Positions 1-8,891 of a DNA stretch of 64,000 bases are shown in pieces. Position 1 is the first letter of the stretch, and every line of letters starts with the position of its first letter. The notes beneath the pieces were generated by a model. It did not search any database. It was not told the DNA's origin and was given only the letters and a program-made list of their open reading frames with translations. Origin of the DNA: an uncultured Caryophanales bacterium (GTDB lineage Bacteria; Bacillota_I; Bacilli_A; RF39; UBA660); contig CANOYR010000001.1 in assembly GCA_947571655.1 (NCBI GenBank), positions 62,001-126,000 on the forward strand, written 5' to 3'. Position numbers and translations under genes: made by a program.

Positions 1-980
1 GTTCCATCTAATTTCGTTAGCACAATTCCTGTAATATTCGTAATTTCCTTAAACTTTTTTGCTTGACTAATTCCATTTTGTCCAGTGGTCGCATCAATGA
101 TTAATAAAGTTTCATGAGGAGCATCTTCTATCTCACGACCGATTACTCGATTGATTTTTTCCAACTCATTCATCAAATTTGTACGATTCTGAAGTCGACC
201 TGCTGTATCGATTAACACAATATCATACTTTTCATCTTTTGCCTTTTTTAATCCATCAAATACAACCGATGCAGGATCACTTCCCTCTTCTTTTCCGAGA
301 AATCCGACGCCTACCTTTTTACTCCACTCCTCTAATTGTTTAGTAGCTCCAGCACGAAAAGTATCACCAGCAACAAGAAGAACTTTTTTTCCTTCCCCTT
401 GAAGCTTCCATGCAAGTTTTCCAATCGTTGTCGTCTTACCAACTCCATTTACGCCAACAAATAAAAGTACCGTAGGTCCAGTTTCTGCATATTGAATTTT
501 ATTTGTTAAAATTGTATCATCGACATAAATAATAAATAATTCATCGACAATGATTTCTTTTAAGTCCTCTGGATTTTCAATTTTTTCCTTTTTCACACGA
601 TCTCTTAATCGATCCATAAATCCAATCACTGTATGAACTCCAATATCTGCCATAATCAAAATTTCTTCTAATTCATCAAAATATTCTTCAGTAATCTTCT
701 GATAACGAGAAGTAAGTGCAATTAAATTAGAAACAAAATTCTTTCTGGTCTTACTAAGTCCCTTTTCATAGATTCTTACATCTTGATTGCAATCATTTGT
801 AACGTCCAAATGAGAATCTTTTTCAAAAGACTGCTTGTTTTCTAAGGAAAAATCGACTTTTTTCTTAGATTCTTCTTCATTTTTTTCTTCTGAAATCTGA
901 ATCGATTTCTCAAAATCATTCTCTTCTTCCCCTACTGGCGAAGATTGAAACATCTCCTTAATTTTACGAAATAGTCCCAT
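1..980 (-). CDS. ftsY: FtsY, signal recognition particle receptor GTPase (partial)
   Basis: FtsY docks the SRP-ribosome complex at the membrane and pairs its GTPase with that of Ffh. About 326 residues are visible; the C-terminus lies beyond base 1. The order is an acidic, Glu/Lys-rich N-terminal A region (about residues 15-70), a four-helix N domain, then the G domain. The G domain has the P-loop GVNGVGKTT, the DTFRAGA motif, the DTAGR motif and TKLDGT at the window edge. The N-terminus MGLFRKIKEMF is amphipathic, as expected for membrane targeting. The start at 980 has a strong AGGAGG about 7 bases upstream. A TATAAT-like box lies near 1015-1020. Family assignment is certain; the only gap is truncation by the window. 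Confidence 0.96.
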   Translation of the reverse strand, partial: MGLFRKIKEMFQSSPVGEEENDFEKSIQISEEKNEEESKKKVDFSLENKQSFEKDSHLDVTNDCNQDVRIYEKGLSKTRKNFVSNLIALTSRYQKITEEYFDELEEILIMADIGVHTVIGFMDRLRDRVKKEKIENPEDLKEIIVDELFIIYVDDTILTNKIQYAETGPTVLLFVGVNGVGKTTTIGKLAWKLQGEGKKVLLVAGDTFRAGATKQLEEWSKKVGVGFLGKEEGSDPASVVFDGLKKAKDEKYDIVLIDTAGRLQNRTNLMNELEKINRVIGREIEDAPHETLLIIDATTGQNGISQAKKFKEITNITGIVLTKLDG

Positions 981-1081
981 AAGTCCTCCTGTACGATATC
1001 ATCTACTTATAACATTATAGCAAAAGAAGAAAAGAATTTCTACTAATAAGAGAAAGAAAATAGATTTTATAAAAAGAAAAA

Positions 1082-1106
1082 AGAACCCTATACAATTAAG
1101 GTTCCT
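1082..1106 (-). terminator. Rho-independent terminator of the BspA-type gene
   Basis: On the minus strand AGGAACC pairs with GGGTTCT across an 11-base loop and is followed by a T-rich run. It overlaps the stop codon region of the gene. Confidence 0.7.
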
Positions 1107-4100
1107 TTTACTACATTAGAATTTTCTGACTTTGTCGTTAAAAGCTGATCGACTAAAGAAGAAGTTGACTCTACATAATTAATGGTAATTCCACTTCCCT
1201 CTTCAATTGCTGCTGAAGTAAACATTTCAGTATAAGTTGGAATTACTGTATTTCTAATATTTAGCGTTGTAACAATTCTTCTACAGTCTGCAAACATCTG
1301 ACTTGTATCTGTAATCTTAGTAAAATCAAAGCCTGATAAGTCGATATTCACTAATTCATAACACTCCTGAAACATTCGCCGCATACTCGTTACCATCGAA
1401 GTATCAAAATTACTCACATCTAATGTTTCTAATACTCTACACTTTCCAAACATTCGACCCATATTAGATACTTTAGAAGTATTAAAACTACTCACATTTA
1501 ATGTTTTTAAGGCAATACATTCATCAAACATTCCTTCCATATTGGTAACATTTGAGGTATCAAAACTTGAAAGATCTAAACTTTCTAACTTCCAACACAT
1601 GTTAAACATCCAGTCTGTTTTTACTAAAGAAGAAGTATTCCAATCATCAAGAATTAAACTTGTTAATCCAGTAGAACCACTAAACATATTCTGCATATTA
1701 CTTACCTTCGAAACATTAAAATGCCTTAAATCTAGAGAAGAAAATGCTCGACATTCAAAAAACATAAAAATCATATTCGTAACATTTTCTGTATTAAAAG
1801 AATGGCTATCTAAATCATTAAGATTACTACAATTTTGAAACATCCGCGCCATCGTTGTTACATTTGAGGTATCAAAATTACTTAAATCTAAACTCTCTAG
1901 AGAACTACATCCTTGAAACATAGAAGCCATAGTAGTTACTTTTGCGGTATTAAAATTACTTAAATTAAGTACTTGTACCTTCCCACACATTGAAAACATA
2001 GAAGACATATCTTTAACATTATTTGTTTTGAATTTTGTAATATCAAAATTAATTTCTGTCAAACTCCAACATTCTAAAAATAAATTTTTCATATTCGTTA
2101 CTTTTCCAGTTTCAAAGCTATGGATATCCAAAGATACCAGTTTTCTACAATTATAAAACATAGAATTTAAATCAATCACATTAGTTGTATTAAAACTAGA
2201 AAGATCTAAACTAATGAGTTCATAACAACCATTGAACATAGAACCCATATTGGTAACTTTAGTAGTATCAAAATTGTGCACATCAAGATTTTCTAGTTTA
2301 AAACATTGGTTAAACATAGAATTCATATTAGTTACATTAGAGGTATCAAGGTGACTAAGATTCAAATTAATTAAACTTTGACAATTTTGGAACATGCAAT
2401 CCATTGTAGTAACCCTAGAAGTATCAAAATTAGAAATATCTAATACTTGTAAATTTATACAGTGCTCAAACATCCTCTGCATATCTGTAACATTAGAGGT
2501 GACAAAGCCCGAAAGATCAAGTGTTAATAGATTATCACAATTTCTAAACATTTGCTGCATATTTGTTACATTCCTGACATCAAAACCACTAACAAGCAAA
2601 TTTTTTAAACTTTGACACTCAAAAAACATATAACTCATATCTGTAACATTAGATGTCTTAAAATGACTTAAATCTAAACTTTCTAACAACTTACATTGAT
2701 AAAACATATACATCATATTGGTAACACTTGAAGTATCAAAGCTACTTAAATCTAGCGTAGTTAACTCATTACAATTATTAAACATATAGGCCATATTGGT
2801 AACCTTAGAAGTATCAAAATTGTTTAAATTAAAATTAGTAATTACCTTGCACTCTTGAAACATATAGCTCATATCCGTAACATTAGATGTGTCAAAATGA
2901 CTTAAATCTAAACTTTCTAATAACTTACATTGATAAAACATATAGCTCATATTGGTAACATTCGAAGTATCAAAGCTACTAATATCTAAACTCTCTAATG
3001 CACTACACTCCCTGAACATCCATCTCATATTCGTTACTTTACTAGTATCCAACCCACTTAAGTTCAAATCCGTTAAACTCGTATTTCTTAAAAACATAAA
3101 AGTCATAATTTCTACATTCGAAGTATCAAAACTACTAATATCTAAACTTTTTAACTTCGGACATTTCGCAAACATTCCATCCATATTCGTAGCATTCGAA
3201 GTATCAAAATATTCAAGTCCTTCAATCGACTCTAAGACTGAAAAACTATCAAAGAGGTTTGCACTATTTTCATTTGCGATAACGCCTCCCTCTCCCTGGA
3301 TATAAATCGTGTAAGTATTTGAACTTCCTACATTCGGTACGATTCTAGCAATCACACTTCCATTTCCTTCTTGAGAAATATCATAACTTGCCTTCTGATT
3401 ATTTATATTTTGAATTTCATTTTGAAATACAATTCTAGTAGCAGAACTTTTATATTTCCAAATCTTGTCATTACCAGCATACTCAACCGATTGGATAATT
3501 GGTGGATACACAGTAAAAATTTCTCCATCCATACTCTTTCCAATCGAAAGTTTACTCCATTCTGCCCGAAGAATCACATCCTCTTCTGGCATCATAAAGT
3601 AATCATCATTCATCTGCCAGGCTTTTTCACTAACCACTTTCCATCCTGCAAACTGATACCCATCACAAACGAGCCTTCTACTATCAATTTCTATCGTATC
3701 ATAAACAAGTGCACTAAAACTTGCTGGAATATCACTTAAATTACATCCTGTCGGAGGATTTGCATCATAACTGACATTATAATGACTTAATAATACTGGA
3801 CTTTCCAAACTTTCAATCGTTTCTTCTGTTCCTTCGATTCTGTAAGAAAGATTCTCTTTTTGATTGGTAGCATAGTATCCCTTTTTGATATTATTCTTAT
3901 CCTTTACTTCTACATCAATCGTCAGTGTTTCATGAGCACCAGATTGTATTTTGGATAAATCCCAAGAAACAATCTCCCCTTCTATCTTCACATCTCCACT
4001 AGATGCCTTTATATCTGATACATCTTCTACTTCAAAATACTCTGTATTGATAAAATCTGTAACGACTAACTCTTCATAGGCAATTGGATTCATCATCAAA

Positions 4101-4894
4101 CGAAGCAATTCATCTCGAATTGTATCTTTATCTACAGGAAACTGTTCATCACTAATTTCATGAAATCGATTAAAAAATTCTCCATTTGAATCAGAAGCTT
4201 CAGAGCTCCAAAGATAAGGAATCCCCCGAATTGTCAAATAAGGATATCTACTCTTTAAATAATGATATTCTCCAACCTGATTAGGATGATCACCAATAGG
4301 AACTCCTCCTGCGATAAAATAAACAATACAATCTTTACCTTCTACTGGCTGGTATTCCTTTAATACTTCATCTACCTTTAATAATCCTTGGTAATAACTT
4401 CTACCAATATTTTGAAAAACAATAGAATCAATTAACAAAGAAAATTCTTCCGAATCATTAGTAAAATCAGTTAGAATATTTCCCTCTTCACCAAAGGTAA
4501 TTAGCGACAACCTGTTTTCTGGATTACTAAGTAATGCGCTTGATAATTCTTTTAAACTTTGTTTTAATACTTGTCCCCATTCTCCAGCCATAAAACGAGA
4601 AGCATCTAATACAAAAATCAAGTCCGTATTTCGACTATTCACATCCATAATCGTATCTAAATCAAAAGTAATTCTAGCACTTCCTTTTTCAGTCCACTCT
4701 GCACTTTTCGTAATACCAATACTTCCTGGAGCTTTTTCCTCATAACTTAATGCCTTTGAAGAAAAGAAAACACTTTGTACTGGCTCTGTAAAGGCATAAG
4801 AATTTAAGAATAGTCCTACAGAAACTAATAAAAAAGACAGTACAATCAAAGGCAAAATGAACAATCTACTTTGTATATTTCTTTTCTTCTTCAT
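1088..4894 (-). CDS. Giant BspA-type leucine-rich (DUF285) surface protein with vWA domain
   Basis: 1268 residues, probably an envelope-exposed adhesin-like protein. An N-terminal signal/anchor helix (about residues 10-35) is followed by a vWA-like domain (about 85-290). Next come a beta-rich linker typical of fimbrial adhesins and an InlB B-repeat-like module (about 371-446, ending in the FAGWKV and AEWS type motifs). From about 555 to the C-terminus there are 25-26 DUF285/BspA repeats of 26 residues, each with the pattern L..LDLS.FDTSNVTNM..MF..C. The vWA MIDAS looks degenerate: the DxSxS site reads DASRF, and the usual T-D-G loop reads FIAGG. There is no LPxTG or visible C-terminal anchor, so the N-terminal helix may tether it, or it may be released. 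RBS AGGAGG precedes the ATG. Function (binding host or other proteins) is inference from the family. Confidence 0.88.
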   Translation of the reverse strand: MKKKRNIQSRLFILPLIVLSFLLVSVGLFLNSYAFTEPVQSVFFSSKALSYEEKAPGSIGITKSAEWTEKGSARITFDLDTIMDVNSRNTDLIFVLDASRFMAGEWGQVLKQSLKELSSALLSNPENRLSLITFGEEGNILTDFTNDSEEFSLLIDSIVFQNIGRSYYQGLLKVDEVLKEYQPVEGKDCIVYFIAGGVPIGDHPNQVGEYHYLKSRYPYLTIRGIPYLWSSEASDSNGEFFNRFHEISDEQFPVDKDTIRDELLRLMMNPIAYEELVVTDFINTEYFEVEDVSDIKASSGDVKIEGEIVSWDLSKIQSGAHETLTIDVEVKDKNNIKKGYYATNQKENLSYRIEGTEETIESLESPVLLSHYNVSYDANPPTGCNLSDIPASFSALVYDTIEIDSRRLVCDGYQFAGWKVVSEKAWQMNDDYFMMPEEDVILRAEWSKLSIGKSMDGEIFTVYPPIIQSVEYAGNDKIWKYKSSATRIVFQNEIQNINNQKASYDISQEGNGSVIARIVPNVGSSNTYTIYIQGEGGVIANENSANLFDSFSVLESIEGLEYFDTSNATNMDGMFAKCPKLKSLDISSFDTSNVEIMTFMFLRNTSLTDLNLSGLDTSKVTNMRWMFRECSALESLDISSFDTSNVTNMSYMFYQCKLLESLDLSHFDTSNVTDMSYMFQECKVITNFNLNNFDTSKVTNMAYMFNNCNELTTLDLSSFDTSSVTNMMYMFYQCKLLESLDLSHFKTSNVTDMSYMFFECQSLKNLLVSGFDVRNVTNMQQMFRNCDNLLTLDLSGFVTSNVTDMQRMFEHCINLQVLDISNFDTSRVTTMDCMFQNCQSLINLNLSHLDTSNVTNMNSMFNQCFKLENLDVHNFDTTKVTNMGSMFNGCYELISLDLSSFNTTNVIDLNSMFYNCRKLVSLDIHSFETGKVTNMKNLFLECWSLTEINFDITKFKTNNVKDMSSMFSMCGKVQVLNLSNFNTAKVTTMASMFQGCSSLESLDLSNFDTSNVTTMARMFQNCSNLNDLDSHSFNTENVTNMIFMFFECRAFSSLDLRHFNVSKVSNMQNMFSGSTGLTSLILDDWNTSSLVKTDWMFNMCWKLESLDLSSFDTSNVTNMEGMFDECIALKTLNVSSFNTSKVSNMGRMFGKCRVLETLDVSNFDTSMVTSMRRMFQECYELVNIDLSGFDFTKITDTSQMFADCRRIVTTLNIRNTVIPTYTEMFTSAAIEEGSGITINYVESTSSLVDQLLTTKSENSNVVKGTLIV

Positions 4895-4977
4895 ATAAAA
4901 TCCTCCTATTTTACTTATAAACTAAGTATATCATCCAATTTCACATTTGAAAAGTCCTAAATTTTTAAGAAAAAAAA

Positions 4978-4997
4978 GAAACATCAAACAATGTTTC
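4978..4997 (-). terminator. Terminator downstream of the internally duplicated protein
   Basis: GAAACAT/ATGTTTC stem with a 6-base loop followed on the minus strand by eight T residues, just after the gene ending at 5014. Confidence 0.75.
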
Positions 4998-5013
4998 CCT
5001 TCGATAAAGTTTC

Positions 5014-6072
5014 CTATTTTTTCGTTTTAGTTTTTTCCATTTTACAAGGAACAAAAGATTCGTTTTTTTCTAATAATTGATTAGATTTCAATTCTAATTG
5101 AACAGCTTCATCTATCAAAACACGTCTAAGATTTGCCATTCGTAAACTATATTCTCTAGGACGAATATGATTCTTTAAAAGTGCCTGATTCAAACTATCA
5201 CGGAACAAAGTATTAATTTCATTTCTCAAGTTAGTAATAACTTCTTCAGAAACCTCGCGATATTCAGAATCATATTTTCCTTTCATATCATCATAGGCTG
5301 CAACATAATCTAACTTCTGTTGTAAATGTTCCCAATAAGAAGAAGAACCTGTTAATTGTTCAAAACCATTACTAACAAGATAAAAATCAAAAATATTTCT
5401 ATCATCTTCATCTTTCTTAAATAGATCTTTTCTCGTAAATCCTAAAACCTTACATATCTTTTGACACATCACACGATTTTTTAAAAACTTTAAAAAAACT
5501 TCATTTCTAGTTTCAGAAACTTCTATATTTTCACAACAAGAAACCTCTTCTTCCTCAACTTCTACATTTTGAAGATTCTTCATACGTTTTTGATAAACTT
5601 CTGAATCAATTCTTTTCATATGAAATGAAAAATTCAAAGCCTCATAAAATTGAAAATCAATCTGCTCTTTTATACTAGAAACAAATCTCTCTGAATAATC
5701 ATCAAACTCATAATCTTTCATTTCTTTTCCTTCATCATAGGTAGCAACATAATCTAGCTTTTTTTGTAAATTATCCCAATAGGAAGAAAAACTAGTTAAT
5801 TCTTTAAAACCATCCCTAAGAAGACCTACATTAAAAATACAAGAATCATCTTTATTTTTTTCTAGTAACTCTTCTTCAGTAATATCTAAAATACTACATA
5901 TTTTTTTTACTGCCACTGGATCTTTTAAAAATCTTCCCCAAATTCTTCCTGCCAAACGAACTTTATCAGGACTTATCTCACTTTGAATATAAACAGGACA
6001 ATTCCCTAGTTTATATTTTTTATTAGCCGTAACTAAATCGGCACAAATAGAAAGTTCCTTAATTTTTTCCAT
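5014..6072 (-). CDS. Internally duplicated protein of unknown function
   Basis: 352 residues from an ATG preceded by GGGGGAG; a longer frame exists upstream but would place the start inside the -10 box. I do not recognise the family. The protein is two copies of one module of about 140 residues (roughly 27-170 and 195-335). Each copy carries the order FLK-x-KICxxLxF/I, a D/E-rich DD.xIF stretch, GF..LT..SSYW, LQ.KLDYVA.YD, and a helical C-terminal part ending in Y..RM.NL. It has no signal peptide or TM segment, so it is probably cytosolic and helical. It stands alone between its own promoter and terminator. Internal duplication suggests a two-lobed or pseudo-dimeric fold; no enzymatic motif is visible. 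Confidence 0.75.
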   Translation of the reverse strand: MEKIKELSICADLVTANKKYKLGNCPVYIQSEISPDKVRLAGRIWGRFLKDPVAVKKICSILDITEEELLEKNKDDSCIFNVGLLRDGFKELTSFSSYWDNLQKKLDYVATYDEGKEMKDYEFDDYSERFVSSIKEQIDFQFYEALNFSFHMKRIDSEVYQKRMKNLQNVEVEEEEVSCCENIEVSETRNEVFLKFLKNRVMCQKICKVLGFTRKDLFKKDEDDRNIFDFYLVSNGFEQLTGSSSYWEHLQQKLDYVAAYDDMKGKYDSEYREVSEEVITNLRNEINTLFRDSLNQALLKNHIRPREYSLRMANLRRVLIDEAVQLELKSNQLLEKNESFVPCKMEKTKTKK

Positions 6073-6099
6073 AAATTCTCCCCCTTTTTCATGTCGCAT

Positions 6100-6128
6100 A
6101 TTATAACACATTCCTTCTAAAATGTAAA
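6100..6128 (-). promoter_or_regulatory. SigA-type promoter for the internally duplicated protein
   Basis: TTTACA (6123-6128) and TATAAT (6100-6105) on the minus strand are separated by exactly 17 bases, with an extended TG upstream of the -10 box. It sits about 28 bases before the chosen ATG. Confidence 0.75.
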
Positions 6129-6153
6129 GAAAAAATTAAAATAATCGGAAAGA

Positions 6154-6182
6154 TAGACAAATGAATCTTTTTTTAGTATAAT
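6154..6182 (+). promoter_or_regulatory. SigA-type promoter for rnj
   Basis: TAGACA (6154-6159), 17-base spacer, TATAAT (6177-6182), about 55 bases before the GTG start of RNase J. It is back to back with the divergent promoter of the neighbouring gene. Confidence 0.65.
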
Positions 6183-6237
6183 TTTATCGGTTAGTTCTTT
6201 TATATCAAAAATTAACTTAAAAGAAAGGAGTACTATA

Positions 6238-7929
6238 GTGAAAGTAAATAAACCAAGTGAAACAAAAATCATTGTTTTAGGAGGTTTGGGCGAAGTTGGA
6301 AAAAATATGTATTGTTTAATGCATAAAGAAGAAATTGTTATTATCGATGCAGGAATTCGATTTCCAGAAGGGGATTTATTAGGAATTGATTATGTTCTAC
6401 CAGATTACACCTTTCTAAAGGAAAATCAAGAGAAAATAAAATGTTTAATTATCACACATGGACATGAAGACCACATTGGAGGAATTCCATTTCTATTACA
6501 ATCTGTAAACATTCCCACTATTTATGCCCCAAATCAAGCAAAAGAATTAATTGCGATCAAATTAGAAGATCGCAATATTAGATATGATTATTTATATGCA
6601 TATGATGATTCAACAAAAATTAAATTAAAAAACTTTGAAATTGAATTCTTTAAAACTACACATTCCATTCCTGATTCTCATGGAGTATATTTAAAAACAC
6701 CAAATGGAAGTGTCGTTACAACAGGAGATTTTAAATTTGATTTAACTCCTATTGGTCCAATGGCAGATTTACATAAAATGGCAGAACTAGGAAAGCGAGG
6801 AGTTGATTTATTAATTAGTGATTCAACAAACGCACTCAATGAAGGAATGTCAATTAGTGAATCAAAAGTAGATGATACCCTAATGGATATCTTTAGCCAA
6901 TATCAAAATAGAAGAATTATCATCGCAACATTCGCCTCAAACATTTATCGTCTAAAACATATTGTAGAAACCTGTTATAAACATAATAGAAAAATTTGTG
7001 TTTTTGGAAGAAGTATGGAAAACAACATTCAAATTTCAATCAATGGAGGATATATCGATCATAAAGAACTATTTATTACTCCAGAAACTGCCAATACTTT
7101 AAAGCCAGGAGAAGTTACTGTACTGTGTACAGGCTCTCAAGGAGAACCACTTGCAGCTTTATCAAGAATCGCAGAAGGAACACATAAACAAGTATCTTTA
7201 AGACCCGATGACATCGTCATCTTCTCTTCTTCCCCAATTCCAGGAAATGCAGTTGCCATTTCCAAAACCATCAACAAATTATATTTAAAAGGAGTTCAAG
7301 TATTCACCAATAGTAATTCTGATGGAGACTTACATACTTCTGGGCATGCGAATGAAGAAGAACTAAAACTAATGATTCGTTTGTTTATGCCAAAATATGT
7401 AATGCCTTTTCATGGAGATTACAGAATGTTAAAACATCATGCCAATATCGCAATTGATTGTGGAATTCCAAAAGAAAACACATTTGTATTAGAAAACGGA
7501 GATATCTTATCGTTAAGAAATCATGAAATCAAAAAAACAAAAGAAAGAGTTTCCGGAGAAGATATCTACGTAGATGGAAATCGAATCGGAGAAGTAGGAA
7601 GTGTGGTAATTAGAGATCGAAAAATGATGTCAAATGATGGAATCTTAGTAGTCATTGCCAATATAGACATGGAAAAAAGAAAACTACTAATTAAGCCAAA
7701 CATTACAACACGTGGATTTATCCTAGTCAACGAAAATGAAGAACTAATTAAAAAGATTGAAACCATATGTGAAAGTATTTTAACAGAACGATTAAAAAGC
7801 AGTAAAGATAATATAAATGAATTAAAAAGTAAACTGATTAATGAACTAATTATTCATACAGAAGAACTAACAGGAAGAAGACCAATCATTTTACCAGTAA
7901 TTATCGATATTAAACAACCTGAAAAATAG
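6238..7929 (+). CDS. rnj: Ribonuclease J
   Basis: 563-residue metallo-beta-lactamase/beta-CASP ribonuclease with 5' exonuclease and endonuclease activity in mRNA decay and RNA maturation. The N-terminal half carries the zinc motif THGHEDH (near residues 75-81), THSIPDSHG and the TGDFKFD motif. The beta-CASP part includes SDSTNA, a CTGSQGEP segment and FHGDYRML, followed by a C-terminal domain. Length matches the family. The GTG start at 6238 follows AAAGGAG with good spacing. It is transcribed alone on the plus strand and ends in a strong hairpin. The window also has RNase Y, so both major low-GC Gram-positive decay nucleases are present. A second RNase J paralogue may exist outside the window, so I do not assign J1 or J2. 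Confidence 0.95.
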   Translation: MKVNKPSETKIIVLGGLGEVGKNMYCLMHKEEIVIIDAGIRFPEGDLLGIDYVLPDYTFLKENQEKIKCLIITHGHEDHIGGIPFLLQSVNIPTIYAPNQAKELIAIKLEDRNIRYDYLYAYDDSTKIKLKNFEIEFFKTTHSIPDSHGVYLKTPNGSVVTTGDFKFDLTPIGPMADLHKMAELGKRGVDLLISDSTNALNEGMSISESKVDDTLMDIFSQYQNRRIIIATFASNIYRLKHIVETCYKHNRKICVFGRSMENNIQISINGGYIDHKELFITPETANTLKPGEVTVLCTGSQGEPLAALSRIAEGTHKQVSLRPDDIVIFSSSPIPGNAVAISKTINKLYLKGVQVFTNSNSDGDLHTSGHANEEELKLMIRLFMPKYVMPFHGDYRMLKHHANIAIDCGIPKENTFVLENGDILSLRNHEIKKTKERVSGEDIYVDGNRIGEVGSVVIRDRKMMSNDGILVVIANIDMEKRKLLIKPNITTRGFILVNENEELIKKIETICESILTERLKSSKDNINELKSKLINELIIHTEELTGRRPIILPVIIDIKQPEK

Positions 7930-7957
7930 AAAACAAAAAAAGTTTTCTATTTTTTTA
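7922..7957 (+). terminator. Terminator after rnj
   Basis: AAAAATAGAAAAC pairs with GTTTTCTATTTTT over a short A-rich loop and runs into T residues. The stem is symmetrical enough to act in both directions for the convergent gene. Confidence 0.8.
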
Positions 7958-7976
7958 CTTTAAAAAGGAAAAGGTA

Positions 7977-8891
7977 TCAAAAAGATTCACTTTTCATTTC
8001 TACTTCTAATGAGGAAGAAGGAATTCTTTTTTCACTACTCCACTCAGACCATTCCCCATAAACCTCTTTCTGACATGATTCATGACAAATCTTACAACAC
8101 CAAGAGAAATCCTTTAAAAATTGATCTTGAGGGCATGTAGGACCCACCAATTCACTACATTGACAAGAATATTCACAGGTAGAATCTATAAAACTGATTT
8201 CTCGAAATCGATATTGATAGTTCCTTACTTGCTCTTCTACAACAATTTTTCGAACCTTCGTAATATCATTTCCAATTTGATCAGACACATAATAAGAAAT
8301 CAAATACTCTCCAGGAGTCGTTAAATCTAATTTAGAACAGTCCACATGATAATCAACAATTCCAGAACCAGAATCAAAAACAGAAACATTCTCCTTAGCA
8401 TCAAACTCTTCATTCACAGATACATAAAAAGGACTAATAAAATAAAGTTCTGGCAAATCATTATCAATATTAGAAATACGTACATTCACCTTTTTACTAA
8501 CTTTCCCTTTAGAATTACGTACTTGAATTACCAATTCTTGATTCTCAAAAACTTCCAATTGGTTGCTCTCTTGCCAAGTTTTTCCATCATCAAAAGAAAA
8601 TTCTGTGATATCACCTCTACTTTGATCAACAGTAACTATAACAGAATTCTTAGTCCATTCAGTAGAAGATAACGTTACCTTAGGAATTTCCAAGCGATTT
8701 TGATTCAAAAAATGAACAACCAAAAGGACCGTTAAAACAATAATCACAAAAAGGAAAAAACACAAAAAAGAGAAAAACCAAAACTTACGCTGATTGGTAG
8801 AGCCATGAGAATTAAAATCATGATTTAATGGTCTCCCATACTGATCAATAGGACCAGTAGACGGTTTCTTTTTACCAAACACAATCATCAC
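7977..8891 (-). CDS. Membrane-anchored Ig-like/Cys-rich protein with WSEWS motif (copy 2)
   Basis: 304 residues, family not recognised. A cytosolic N-terminus of about 35 residues is followed by one TM helix (about 37-62). Outside are an Ig-like strand-rich domain containing FSFDDGKTWQ, then a DUF5011/Cry22-type Ig-like domain (about 150-220) with PGEY.ISYYVSD. Next comes an eight-cysteine module (C-x3-C-x-C-x7-C-x11-CC-x2-C-x3-C). The motif YGEWSEWS at about 278-285 lies close to the C-terminus and resembles the start of a thrombospondin type 1 repeat. The first possible start touches the stop of the upstream paralogue, and GGTGAT may serve a downstream GTG at 8879, so the exact start is uncertain. 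It is clearly a paralogue of the gene at 8892-9767 and is translationally coupled to it. Confidence 0.8.
   Translation of the reverse strand: MMIVFGKKKPSTGPIDQYGRPLNHDFNSHGSTNQRKFWFFSFLCFFLFVIIVLTVLLVVHFLNQNRLEIPKVTLSSTEWTKNSVIVTVDQSRGDITEFSFDDGKTWQESNQLEVFENQELVIQVRNSKGKVSKKVNVRISNIDNDLPELYFISPFYVSVNEEFDAKENVSVFDSGSGIVDYHVDCSKLDLTTPGEYLISYYVSDQIGNDITKVRKIVVEEQVRNYQYRFREISFIDSTCEYSCQCSELVGPTCPQDQFLKDFSWCCKICHESCQKEVYGEWSEWSSEKRIPSSSLEVEMKSESF

Noticed and set aside
1542..3739. Several plus-strand open frames of 70-120 codons opposite the LRR gene
   Set aside because: They lie antisense to the repeats, share their 78-bp period and lack RBS; they are shadows of the coding repeats.
1088..4894. 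CRISPR-like periodicity
   Set aside because: The 78-bp repeat codes for a protein repeat with degenerate third positions; there are no spacers.
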